DNA from: Bog-159 sp963756605 | GTDB lineage: Bacteria; Acidobacteriota; Terriglobia; Bryobacterales; Bryobacteraceae | NCBI GenBank assembly: GCA_963756605.1 | Contig: CAVWOT010000008.1 | Coordinates: 148,815-212,814 of the forward strand | Reading direction: 5' to 3' | Length of the DNA stretch: 64,000 nt | Shown: piece after piece, positions 1-11,946 of the stretch | How positions within the stretch are numbered: the stretch's first letter is position 1 | Layout of the letters: every line of letters begins with the position of its first letter | Position numbers and translations under genes: made by a program | The notes under the pieces: model-generated | Told to the model about the DNA's origin: nothing | What the model saw: the letters and a program-made list of their open reading frames with translations, nothing else | The model's database searches: none

Positions 1-2642
1 ACAAGGCCGCCAAGCGGCGCGGCTGGACACTGGTTCCGGAACTCTCGACTTACTCGGGCGGCAAGCGGGTCGTGCCCGACGGCACCGTGCGCGATGAGTA
101 CCGCCTCGCGCGTGGGTGGTGGGAGGCGAAGGATACATCCGATCAACTTGCCGCCGAGATACAGAAGAAGCTAAGGGCCGGATACCCGTCGCGCAACACG
201 ATCTTTGAGGATACCCGCATAGCGGTTCTGTATCAGGATCGCAGCGAAGCTGGCGAATTCGCCCTCAGCGAGCCGCCGCACATCGCGGAACTGCTGAACC
301 GGTTCCTTTCGCATGATGAGTCCGACGAGCGCGAATTCGAGCGCGCCATGCAGGAGTTCAAGAGCCGCATCCCGGACTTGGCCCAATCGCTGAGCGAACA
401 TATTGCCGAAGCTCACAAGCATAACCGCAGGTTCCGCGAGGCCTTCGCGGCGTTCGTGGCGCTGTGCCGCGCCTCGTTGAATCCCGATCTCTCCGAAGCG
501 AACGTCGATGAGATGCTCACAACGAGTAATCGACGCGCTGGCTTCCACCAGTTTCTCGAGCTCAGAGTTTCTGAAAAGGCTCGATCCTTACTACAACGCC
601 ATCGAGCGGGCGGGCGCGAACCTCAGCCACTTCACCGAGAAACAGGATTTTCTGAATTCCGTTTACGAGCAGTTCTTCCAGCGCTTCTCGCCGAACGTGG
701 CCGATACGCACGGTATCGTCTACACGCCGCGCGAAATTGTGGAGTACATGTGCAACGCCGTGGAACAGGCGCTCAAGGAAGAGTTCGGATACTCGCTGGC
801 GTCTCCCGAGGTAGTGATTCTGGACCCCTGCACGGGCACGGGGAATTTCATCGTGAACCTGATTGAGCGCCTGCCGGGCCGTGCACTTCGCGAAGCTTAC
901 CGGAACCGGTTGTTCGCGAACGAAGTAATGCTGCTGCCGTATTACGTCTCCAGCCTGAACATCGAGCATGCTTACTATGAGCGAATGCGCGAGTACGAGC
1001 CATTTCCGGGGCTCTGCTTCGCGGATACGCTGGACATGGCGGAAGCGCAGCAGGGCGCCTTGTTCACCGCCGCGAACACGGAGCGGGTAGATCGGGAGAA
1101 GGAAGCGGCCATCACGGTTATTATCGGCAATCCGCCCTACAACGTCGGGCAGCGGAGCGAGAACGACAATAACAAAAACCGGAAGTACAAGGTGGTCGAT
1201 GAGCGCATACGCCAAACGTATTCGCGCGATTCGAGGGCGAGCAGCAAAAGCAAGCTGAGCGGCGAGGCGTACGTTAGATTCTTCCGGTGGGCCGCAGACA
1301 GGCTATCCGACCGCGGCGGTATCGTCTGCTTCGTCTCCAATAATAACTTCGTCGACGATTTTGCATTTGACGGTATGCGCGCGCATCTCGAGCGAGATTT
1401 CGAGCACATCGACCACCTCGATCTCCACGGCGACAGACGCCAGAACCCAAAAATCTCCGGCACCTCCCACAACGTGTTCGGCATTCAGCTTGGCGTCGGC
1501 ATCACGCTCGCAGTGAAACGCAAGGAAGCCAAGCCGCGCATCAGATACCACAGAGTGCCCGAATTGTGGAGGAGAGGCGAAAAGCTAGAGTTCCTTTCGT
1601 CGGGCACGGTCGCGTGGAGTCCCACCGTACCCGACGCCAGGCACACATGGCTTGTCCCGCCGCACGGGGACGAGTATGGGGACTTCAGCGCGACAGGTGA
1701 CACGTTCTCGGAAAGGAGCCTGGGCCTCAATACCAACCGCGACCGGGTCGTCTATGATTTCGATCGAGGCAAGCTGGAGGCGCGGATGCGGGAATTCATT
1801 GTCGCATACAACGTGGAGGTCGACCGCCATCGACACGACCCAAATGGGGGCAGTACGCACAGTTCAGCCAGTCAAAGATCAGGACATCAATTTACAGGCC
1901 ATTTACTCGAAAATGGGTCTTCCTCGATAGCATAGTTAACCAACGGACGGGGAAATGGGTAAGCATATCCGGTCCAGTGATTGCTGTGCCGGGCCCAGGG
2001 AACCGCAAGCCGTTTGGAGCACTGATATCAGACGCCATAGTACCGCTTGACCTAGCCCTTAAGAAGGTCCAGTGCCTTCCGCTCGCTCACATCAAGGAGG
2101 CCGCCCTATCGAAGTTCCGGCGGTACTACGGAGAGAGCTTCATAACTGAGGACGAAATCTTCCACTACACCTATGGCATCCTTCACCACCCCGGATACCG
2201 CGAACGCTACGCCGCCAACCTCAAACGCGAATTGCCGCGCATTCCGTTCGCGCCCAATTTCGCAGCCTTTGCATGCGCCGGAAAAGAACTGGCCCGCCTG
2301 CACGTCGAATACGAGTCACTCGATCCCTGGCCGCTGCAACTCATCGAGAACCGCGACGTCCCCTACTCGGAGCGAGTCACCAAAATGAAGCTCAGCCCCG
2401 ACCGCCGGTCACTCAAAGTCAATGACTCGGTCACGTTGGCGGGTATCCCGCCGGAGACGTTCGAATACCGCCTGGGATCGCGCTCTGCGCTGGAGTGGGT
2501 CATCGACCAGTATCAAGTGAAAGGCGAGTCTGACCCAAACCGCGAAGACGATCCCGGCTACATCGTGCGGCTGGTGGGGCAGGTCGTGCGCGTCAGCGTG
2601 GAAACCGTCGAACTGGTGGGAAGCCTGCCGGACTACCGCTAA
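1..2642 (+). pseudogene. Decayed type ISP/IIG-like restriction nuclease-methyltransferase, 5' end outside window
   Basis: Distal part of a large restriction enzyme that would both cut DNA and methylate adenine. From base 3 the third frame gives a PD-(D/E)xK-like piece (GWWEAKD near base 115) and a helical connector. At about 508-530 the reading must move to frame one, where VIDALAS resumes; relatives have roughly 30 more residues here, so sequence as well as frame is lost. The methyltransferase core follows: motif I DPCTGTGNF (about 822) and motif IV NPPYNVG (about 1129). A second shift at a G5 run (1846-1850) moves to frame three, where SKIRTSIYRPFTRKW opens the specificity region, ending with TAA at 2640-2642. 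No helicase motifs lie between the nuclease and methyltransferase parts seen here. Family assignment is from remembered motifs; two lesions argue for a dead gene, although assembly errors could mimic the G-run shift. Confidence 0.8.
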
Positions 2643-2950
2643 AACCGAGAGGAGGCGAACCGCGTTCACGCGCCACGAAAAAAACTGTCACGCCAACTCG
2701 CCCAAACCAGCCAATCACTTACAGTGCGCCCGCGGCGCCAGCCGCGCCGGCGCTCAGTTCAGCCGATGCTACCCTGAAATCGCGTGAACCCCGCCAACCT
2801 CCGCGCCAAATCCGCGCCCACCCGGACCACCGCCCCAGATTCGCCGGTCCTCCGCCGCCGAACCAACCCGGCAGCCGACATCCCCCGTTTTTTCCATACA
2901 AAACGCTCATGGCCGGTTGCGCTGGCCACCCATGGACATGAAAATGGACT
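2643..2950. other. Gap with no supported gene
   Basis: GC-rich sequence between the two restriction-gene remnants. An open frame from 2784 runs through it into the next remnant, but its translation is low-complexity and looks like no protein I recognise. No RNA gene or clear promoter seen. Confidence 0.4.
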
Positions 2951-3476
2951 AGAGCGTCACCACCCTCCGCGAGAACAACTACACCCGGCCGGTGAAGCGC
3001 CGGTGAACTTCCGCGCGCCCGTCGATGAGTAGCAGTTCATCCGCAGCATCCTGTTCGGCGGATTCCGCAAGTGCCTGTACCAGGTGCAGAAATTCGACTC
3101 CGACTCCGACCCTCAGCGGCGCTTCGCCATGATCCTGGAGAGCGACGAGACGGTCGAGAAGTGGTTCAAACCGGCAAAGTCCCAGTTCCAAATCTTCTAC
3201 CGTCACGCGCATCAGGAATTTCCATATGAACCCGATTTCGCAGTGGAAACGAAAACCGAAAAGCTGCTGTGCGAGCCGAAGCGCGCCACCGAGATGACCG
3301 ACGAAGTAGTGCTCGCTAAGGCCCGCGCCGCCATCGAGTGGTGTAAGCACGCCACCGATCATGCTCGGACGTACGGCGGAAAGGCCTGGTCGTACCTCCT
3401 GATTCCCCATGACGTCATAACCGCCAGCGCCACTCTGGACGGGCTGACCACCGCCTTCGGGACGGCAACGGCATAG
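2951..3476 (+). pseudogene. C-terminal remnant of a type III restriction Res (helicase-nuclease) subunit
   Basis: The translation from about 3033 reads QFIRSILFGGFRKCLYQVQK, then EKWFKPAKSQFQI, YEPDFAVETK and LLCEPKR, which is the C-terminal end of type III Res subunits and DEAD/DEAH restriction proteins. The DF-V-E-T-K run is the expected catalytic core of the PD-(D/E)xK nuclease. An in-frame TAG at 3030 breaks the gene, and the piece just upstream (LRENNYTRPVKR, about 2960-2998) continues the family in another frame, so there is also a frameshift. The helicase body is absent. The open part could be translated from a GTG at 3084 (130 residues). It sits between another dead restriction gene and a small intact gene, indicating a collapsed restriction island. 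Confidence 0.72.
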
Positions 3477-3504
3477 GCGCGGTACACTAAGGGGGAGGGA
3501 AGCC

Positions 3505-3741
3505 TTGACCGACCACGAGAAAATGGAATTCTGGAATTCCTTGGGCCGGCTGTACGACGAGACGCTCGCGCTTAAGGACGACTGTCTCGCTCTTAAGGAT
3601 GCTACCTCGAAACTGGCGGATGCCGCGCGTGAACTGCACCACGTTGCCAGTGCGCATGAAAGGCGCCTGGACAAGATTGAGGTAGTGCAGCAGTGGTTGG
3701 CGGAAAAAGAACGCCCCCGTGAAACCGGAGACCAGGCGTGA
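3505..3741 (+). CDS. Small coiled-coil hypothetical protein
   Basis: 78 residues starting with TTG at 3505, preceded by a purine-rich GGGGGAGGG that can serve as a ribosome site. The protein is charged and helical, with repeated ALKDDCLALKD / LADAARELH heptad-like runs, suggesting a short coiled coil; there is no signal peptide or membrane segment. It lies 28 bases after the Res remnant, so it may once have been the last gene of that restriction operon. Small proteins of this form occur near Res genes in related genomes, from memory. No function can be assigned from the sequence. Confidence 0.5.
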   Translation: MTDHEKMEFWNSLGRLYDETLALKDDCLALKDATSKLADAARELHHVASAHERRLDKIEVVQQWLAEKERPRETGDQA

Positions 3742-3855
3742 CGCATCTGCAAATTGGCTTAACTATTTTGTTAAATTGATGAAAACAAAGGCATTATTGG
3801 CTTTGTTCGGCTCAAAAATAAAAAGTCACACCACCTCCGCCTTGGCCCCCACTGC

Positions 3856-3861
3856 TATACT
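3856..3861 (+). promoter_or_regulatory. Candidate -10 element of uvrA
   Basis: TATACT lies only nine bases before the TTG start of uvrA, after an AT-rich stretch (3760-3830) in otherwise GC-rich DNA. A transcript from it would begin at or beside the start codon, that is, be nearly leaderless. No convincing -35 is seen, so this is tentative. Confidence 0.3.
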
Positions 3862-3870
3862 TAAGTAGGC

Positions 3871-6726
<2,856 letters not shown>

Positions 6727-6764
6727 CCCGGCAGTAAACTAATAACCGGCAGTAAAATCATAAT

Positions 6765-7976
6765 ATGTGGGCCATTGCCGCGGTCCTGTTGTTCCTGCAA
6801 TCTCCGGATTATATCGCCGAAGGTATGAAAGCCTTGGATGCCGCGCAATATCAGCAAGCCGCCGACCTGTTCGCCAAAGCCATAGCCGCCGATCCTAAGG
6901 ACTACGCCGCGCACTTCCACCTGGCGCTCTCCTATAGCATGCTCAAGCGCGACCCCGAGAGCTTGGCCGAATACAAAAAGGTGATCGAGCTGAAACCCGG
7001 CCTGTACGAAGCCGAGTTGAATATGGGCATTCTCCTCATACGCGATAAAGAGCCTGCCGACGCAGTCACCTGTCTCGAGCAGGCCGTGGAACAGAAGCCC
7101 AAAGAGTTCCGGCCCCGGCTCTACTGGGCACAGGCGCTCCTTGATTCGGGCGACGCCGCCAAAGCCGCCGATCAATACCGCGCATCTCTCGATCTGAATC
7201 CAAAATCCGCCGCCGCCGAATTGGGTCTGGCGCACGCGCTGGTCAAGCAGGACCGGCTCGCCGACGCCGTGCCGCATTTCCGCGCCGCCGCGCAGCTCGA
7301 TCCCACCTATCGCGACGCCCTGCTGGAACTCGCCGGCCTGTACGAAAAGAATCATCAGAACGCCGAAGCCATCGCCATCTACCAGGAGTTTCCGGAAAGC
7401 GCCGCCGCCCAGGAGCACATCGGCCAATTGATGCTCGAAAACAAGCGTTCGGCGGATGCCATCGCACCGCTCGAAGCCGCCATGCAGAAAGATCCCACTC
7501 CGGCCAACCGCATGGCGCTGGCGACCGCCTACGTGTTCGAAAAACAGTTCGCCAAGGCGCTGCCGCTGCTCGACCAAAGCGTCGCCACCGAGCCCGGCAA
7601 TTATACGCTGCACATGATGTACGGGCGCGCACTCCGCGACGCCAAGAAGTATGATCCCGCCGCGCAGCAGTTCCTCCAAGCCACTAAGCTGCAGCCCGGT
7701 CAGCGTGAAGCCTGGAATGAGTTGGCCGGAATGCTATACCTTTTGGATAAGTATCCCGAGTCACTCGCGGCGCTCGACCGCGCGCACCAGTTAGGCGATG
7801 ATACGCCGGCCAATTACTACTTCCATGCCATCACTTACGACAAGTTACACGATTTGAAACCGGCGCTCGCATATTACAAGGAATTCCTGGCCCGCAGCAA
7901 GGGCGAGTTCCCGGATGAAGAGTGGAAGGCGCGCCAGCGTGCCAAACTGCTGGACAGGGAGGTCAACAAACGATGA
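6765..7976 (+). CDS. Secreted TPR-repeat protein
   Basis: 403 residues made almost wholly of tetratricopeptide repeats, helical pairs of about 34 residues that act as protein-binding scaffolds. Repeats are recognisable from residue 15 onward (EGMKALDAAQYQQAADLFAKAI; LALSYSMLKRDPESLAEY; LGLAHALVKQDRLADAVPHF, and so on), about ten in all. A short hydrophobic N-terminus (WAIAAVLLFLQ) suggests export. First of three genes joined by ATGA overlaps (7973 and 8410), so the three products are probably made together and may form one envelope complex. The binding partner is unknown. Confidence 0.85.
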   Translation: MWAIAAVLLFLQSPDYIAEGMKALDAAQYQQAADLFAKAIAADPKDYAAHFHLALSYSMLKRDPESLAEYKKVIELKPGLYEAELNMGILLIRDKEPADAVTCLEQAVEQKPKEFRPRLYWAQALLDSGDAAKAADQYRASLDLNPKSAAAELGLAHALVKQDRLADAVPHFRAAAQLDPTYRDALLELAGLYEKNHQNAEAIAIYQEFPESAAAQEHIGQLMLENKRSADAIAPLEAAMQKDPTPANRMALATAYVFEKQFAKALPLLDQSVATEPGNYTLHMMYGRALRDAKKYDPAAQQFLQATKLQPGQREAWNELAGMLYLLDKYPESLAALDRAHQLGDDTPANYYFHAITYDKLHDLKPALAYYKEFLARSKGEFPDEEWKARQRAKLLDREVNKR

Positions 7977-8413
7977 TCCCCCGCCTGACCCTCCTCCTGG
8001 CAATCTTCACCGCGGCGGTCCCCGTCCGCGCCGATCTGCAACAGGCCAAAGCCGAGCCCAATTTAGGCAAACGGTCCGTGCTGGCCCTGGACAACGCCGC
8101 CGACGCCCTGGCCAAAGCACGCGAGGCCTACGCCAAAGGCGACAATGCCCAAGTACAAACCCTGGCCAGGGAAATCAGTGAATCCGTGGAGTTGGCGGAG
8201 ACGTCCCTCCATGATACGGGTAAGAATCCGCGCAAGAGTCCTAAGTGGTTTAAGCGCGCCGAGGGTTCCACCCGCGACCTTCTGCGCCGGCTGGATTCGT
8301 TCCAGCAATCTATGGATATTACGGATCGGCCCATACTCGATCCAGTGAAGGCTAAGGTCCAGCAGGTGCATGACGACCTGCTGGAAGGAGTATTGGAGGG
8401 CAAAGAGAAATGA
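7973..8413 (+). CDS. Small exported hypothetical protein, TPR operon gene 2
   Basis: 146 residues from ATG 7973, chosen because it overlaps the TGA of the TPR gene as ATGA; an open frame extends further upstream but inside the preceding gene. The N-terminus RLTLLLAIFTAAVPVRA is a clear signal peptide. The mature part is helical and charged (LDNAADALAKAREAYAKGD; KAKVQQVHDDLLEGVLEGKE). No family recognised. Coupling to both neighbours suggests a shared periplasmic role with the TPR protein. Confidence 0.75.
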   Translation: MIPRLTLLLAIFTAAVPVRADLQQAKAEPNLGKRSVLALDNAADALAKAREAYAKGDNAQVQTLAREISESVELAETSLHDTGKNPRKSPKWFKRAEGSTRDLLRRLDSFQQSMDITDRPILDPVKAKVQQVHDDLLEGVLEGKEK

Positions 8414-9048
8414 AGACTTTGCTGATTTGCGCCCTGTTAGCCGCGCCCCTCGCGGCGCAACAACAGCGCGATTTCCTGACCGTCGATGAAGCCGACCAGA
8501 TCCGTGAAGCGCAAGACCCCAACGAGCGTATGACGCTCTACATCCTGTTCGCCAAACAGCGTTTGAGCCAGGTCGATCACTGGCTGGCCAAAGAGAAACC
8601 TGGCCGCTCCATCCTGATTCACGACGCGCTGGACGATTACTCGAACATCATCGACGCCATCGACACCGTGGCCGACGACGCCCTGCAGCGCCGCGTCGAT
8701 ATCAAAGTTGGCATGACCGCCGTGGCCACCGCCGAGTCGGAAATGCTGCCGCGCTTGCAGGCCATCCAGGATAACCAGCCCAAAGACATTGCCCGCTACG
8801 ATTTCGTGCTCCGGCAATCCATCGACGGCACCAACGACAGTCTCGACCTCGCGCGTCAGGATCCCAAAGCGCGCGCCGCCGCCGTGGCCGCCAAGGCCGC
8901 CAAAGATAAGAAGGAGCGCGAGTCGGCTATGACCCCCACCGAGCGCCAGGCCAAGGCAGACGAGGAGGCTAAGGCCGAAAGAGAGAAGAAGAAAGCACCC
9001 ACGCTGCTCCGGCCAGGCGAAACCCTGAACGGCCAAAAAGACCAGTAG
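8410..9048 (+). CDS. Exported hypothetical protein, TPR operon gene 3
   Basis: 212 residues; ATG 8410 overlaps the previous stop as ATGA. A signal peptide (KTLLICALLAAPLAAQQ) is followed by a mainly helical domain with aspartate-rich turns (DALDDYSNIIDAIDTVADDAL) and a highly charged lysine/glutamate tail (AKAERE, KKKAPTLLRPGE). The tail looks disordered. No family recognised. Last gene of the operon; it converges on the GH2 pseudogene with a shared hairpin between them. Confidence 0.75.
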   Translation: MKTLLICALLAAPLAAQQQRDFLTVDEADQIREAQDPNERMTLYILFAKQRLSQVDHWLAKEKPGRSILIHDALDDYSNIIDAIDTVADDALQRRVDIKVGMTAVATAESEMLPRLQAIQDNQPKDIARYDFVLRQSIDGTNDSLDLARQDPKARAAAVAAKAAKDKKERESAMTPTERQAKADEEAKAEREKKKAPTLLRPGETLNGQKDQ

Positions 9049-9065
9049 CGCGACCGTACCGAGCC

Positions 9066-9087
9066 GCGACCGTCAGTGAGCGGTCGC
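9066..9087. terminator. Hairpin between convergent genes
   Basis: GCGACCG (9066-9072), eight-base loop, CGGTCGC (9081-9087). It lies just after the TPR operon and overlaps the last codon and stop of the minus-strand GH2 remnant, a position fitting a two-way terminator, but there is no T-run on either side. Confidence 0.35.
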
Positions 9088-9525
9088 CTGCTTCGCCAGA
9101 TAGAACCCCTGCATCACAAAGAACGCTTTCTTCTTCTCTCCGCGTAACCGACACCAGCCCCTTGCGGTTGAAGTAATCCTGAATCTCCGGCAAACTCCGT
9201 CGCGGGCTGCGGAAATCCATCAGCATCCACGGCGTCGTGCCTCGCAGATTTGTACGCGGCTCAGCATCTTCACCTGGTGCGGTGAACCTGGCCATCGCGT
9301 CGCCATGCCAGACAACGCCTCCGCGCCAAATTCGCTCATGATCCAGCGGCTTCTGGTACGCGCTCTTAAACCTCGTGCGGTCCGCCTTGTCCGGCAGACC
9401 ATCGTACCAGCCCAGATACTCATTGCAGCCGAGCACATCGACACCGGGTTGCTGTCCGGCGTGGCGCCCTCGGAGTGATGTTCCATGGCTGCCGTCAGCA
9501 GGCGCGTCGGGTCTCCACCAGCTTA

Positions 9526-10871
9526 GGGCCTGCTAAATAATAATCTGTACAATTGCCGGAACCCCTGACAGAAAGAAGGACACCTCAATTCCTCGGCATC
9601 AATGTGTAGTTCCAGTTCGGATGTACTTTGTGCCGCTTGAGCCGTAGCTGATGGATATCTTCATCTGATATCTCGACTCCTGTTTCGTACTCGTTGGTGT
9701 CCAGGACCGCTTTGACCTTCAGCCCCGTTTGTGTTCGAGTCCCGCCAATCAGGTTCACAACGGTTTCAAAGTTGACCAGCGGCTTCCCTCTCCAGTTCAG
9801 GCTGATGAAGGAGAACAGACGATGTTCGATCTGGTTCCATTTGCTGGTCCCCGGTGGGTAATGACAGACTGTGATCGCCATCCCTATCTCGTCACTCAAG
9901 GCTTGCAGGTACAGTTTCCAGGCACGCTGTCGGTTACCGTTGCTGCCTCCACTGTCGGCGCAGATCAACAAACGTCCGGCGCCGCGATAGTGGCGCTTGC
10001 CATCCAGTCGCCACCAGCGCCGAATACTCTCTACGGCGAACTCCGCGGTTTCGTGCGTCACTCCTACGTTGACCACCGCCCGGTTACGTGCAATGTCGTA
10101 GGCTCCGTAGGGAATGGCCTTGCCATGACCCAACTGCGGGAAATCGTGGACATTGACTGCATCCGCCTTGTCCTTCTGCCGCCACCTGCGGCCCGCGTTT
10201 TTAAAGGCTCCCACGAGTTCCTTCTTCTTCGTGTCCACCGATATTACGGGATCACCCGACCGGCGGAAAACCTTGACCTGCTTGTTCAGATAGTGGAACT
10301 GGGCATCGCGGTTCGGATGCTGCGGCCCTTCTCGCGTTTTCACGTTGGACTGCAGCGTGTATCCCAGATCCTCCAGGCATCGGCCCACAGTTACGCTGCT
10401 AATCGAGTGCCCCGAACGGGTCAGTTCCTCAGCGATGGTCCGCGTGGACTTGCTCGTCCACTTCAGCGGACTCATAGGATCACCAGCCGTGGTCTCCTCG
10501 ACGATCTCTTTCAGCTTTCGGGACAATTCTCCATCTGCTTGTTCGACTTTCTTGCGTCCGCCTCCCGGCTGACGGATTCCTCGCGCGGCCGGATTGCGCA
10601 GCTTACCTACCCGCAACTCCCTCATTCCCTGGGTGATCGTGACGCGCGACATTCCCGTCAAGCGCGACAGTTGACTGATCCCACCTCGACCAAACTGGGC
10701 AGCCTTCTCTGCCACCAAAAGACGTGCTTGGTACTCATTCATGGTCCCAAGGACGCGCAGCCATGTTCTCTCTGAGGTCGTCGCCATACCGCGGGGTGGA
10801 CCGTAGCTCCTCATTTAAATAAAACATAACCGATCTCCGTTGATTTGTACAGATTATTCTTTAGCAAGCCC
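9526..10871 (-). mobile_element. ISAzo13-family insertion sequence, complete
   Basis: 1,346 bp element with 27-bp terminal inverted repeats (9526-9552 and 10845-10871; 25 of 27 match; both start GGGCYTGCTAAA). A 3-bp direct repeat TTA flanks it (9523-9525 and 10872-10874). It carries one transposase gene and sits inside the GH2 pseudogene. Confidence 0.88.
9585..10814 (-). CDS. ISAzo13-family transposase
   Basis: 409-residue DDE-type transposase. An N-terminal helix-turn-helix (ISQLSRLTGMSRVTITQGMREL) precedes the family hallmark SVDTKKKELVGAFKN (first catalytic Asp), then CADSGGSNGNRQRAWK (second Asp) and GTSKWNQIEHRLFSFIS (catalytic Glu). It is full length and uninterrupted, so the element may still be active. 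The annotated start could be shortened to the ATG at MATTSERTW; nothing in the sequence decides this firmly. The opposite strand holds a 348-codon open frame that is only a shadow. Confidence 0.9.
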   Translation of the reverse strand: MRSYGPPRGMATTSERTWLRVLGTMNEYQARLLVAEKAAQFGRGGISQLSRLTGMSRVTITQGMRELRVGKLRNPAARGIRQPGGGRKKVEQADGELSRKLKEIVEETTAGDPMSPLKWTSKSTRTIAEELTRSGHSISSVTVGRCLEDLGYTLQSNVKTREGPQHPNRDAQFHYLNKQVKVFRRSGDPVISVDTKKKELVGAFKNAGRRWRQKDKADAVNVHDFPQLGHGKAIPYGAYDIARNRAVVNVGVTHETAEFAVESIRRWWRLDGKRHYRGAGRLLICADSGGSNGNRQRAWKLYLQALSDEIGMAITVCHYPPGTSKWNQIEHRLFSFISLNWRGKPLVNFETVVNLIGGTRTQTGLKVKAVLDTNEYETGVEISDEDIHQLRLKRHKVHPNWNYTLMPRN

Positions 10872-11946
10872 TTAGTCAGGAACGCCGTACGCGGCGCGCT
10901 CATGGAAGCGCGGTTCCGCTGGCATTCGCGAATGTGTCCTGGTTTTCCGACTCGATGGTCCAGTAGAGCGGCGACTCCGACCACACCAGCATGCCCAGGC
11001 GGTCAGCCTCGCGATTCATGCTTTCGTTGTGCGGATAGTGCGCCAAGTGCACGAAATTAGAGCCCATCTCCTTGGCCCAGCCGAGCAGCGTGGGCGCGTC
11101 CTCGACGCTAACGGCGCGACCCGCGCGAAATGGCGCCTCCTGGTGGACTGACACTCCGCCCAGGAACACGGCTCTCCATTCAGCAGGATCTCGGTCCCGC
11201 GCACTTCGATGGTGCGAAAGCCGATCGCTTCATGCACACCGTCGGTCTCGGCCGCGATCGCCACGTAAGCTTGGGACGATCCGGCGACCACAGCGTCAGC
11301 TTCGCCGGAAACTGCAGGGCGGCAGATCCGTTGCGTCCGTCCGGACTGTAACGGGGGCATTGGCCTCCGGGATGCTGAGAGTTACCCGTTGCGCCGCCCG
11401 CGCGCCATTCAGCTTCACCCAGCCCGCGATGATGTTCTGCGATCCCGCTAATTACGGCGGGTTGACGCGCGGCGTGTCGCTGATCGAAGTGCCGGAGACA
11501 TATGTCCATGACTACTTCGTGCAGTTGCACCACGAAGTTATCTTTGGGCTTGATCTTTCCAGTAACTCGAACGCAAACGGAGTAAACCCTCCCGTGTGCG
11601 ATCCCAGCTTCTCGCCATTCAAATAGACGATAGCTTCGTAGTTTGCCGCGCCGAAATAAAGAATCAGCCGCGTCGCTTGTACCAGATTGTCCCCTCAGCG
11701 TCGCGGAAGAATCGAAGTCGTATTCGAAGAGCTCGCTTTTGTCCTTGGGTTTCGCGTTGCGAAAATAGCCGTCGCGCGAAGGCTGCAGACGGTAATCGTA
11801 GTGTCCGTTTTCATAAGGATCCACGATCGTGCGCCACTTCCCGTCGAGGCTCATGGCATGCCGTGCACCGGGATTCATGATCGCAGTTGCCGTCCCACCC
11901 TGTAGTTGCACGCTGATTACAAGAGCTGTAAAAACTAGATAGAATC

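Noticed and set aside
2979..3752. 257-codon open frame on the minus strand
   Set aside because: Opposite the type III Res remnant and the small coiled-coil gene, both of which have family-like or well-formed translations on the plus strand.
9729..10775. 348-codon open frame on the plus strand
   Set aside because: Lies opposite the ISAzo13 transposase, which has all its catalytic motifs.
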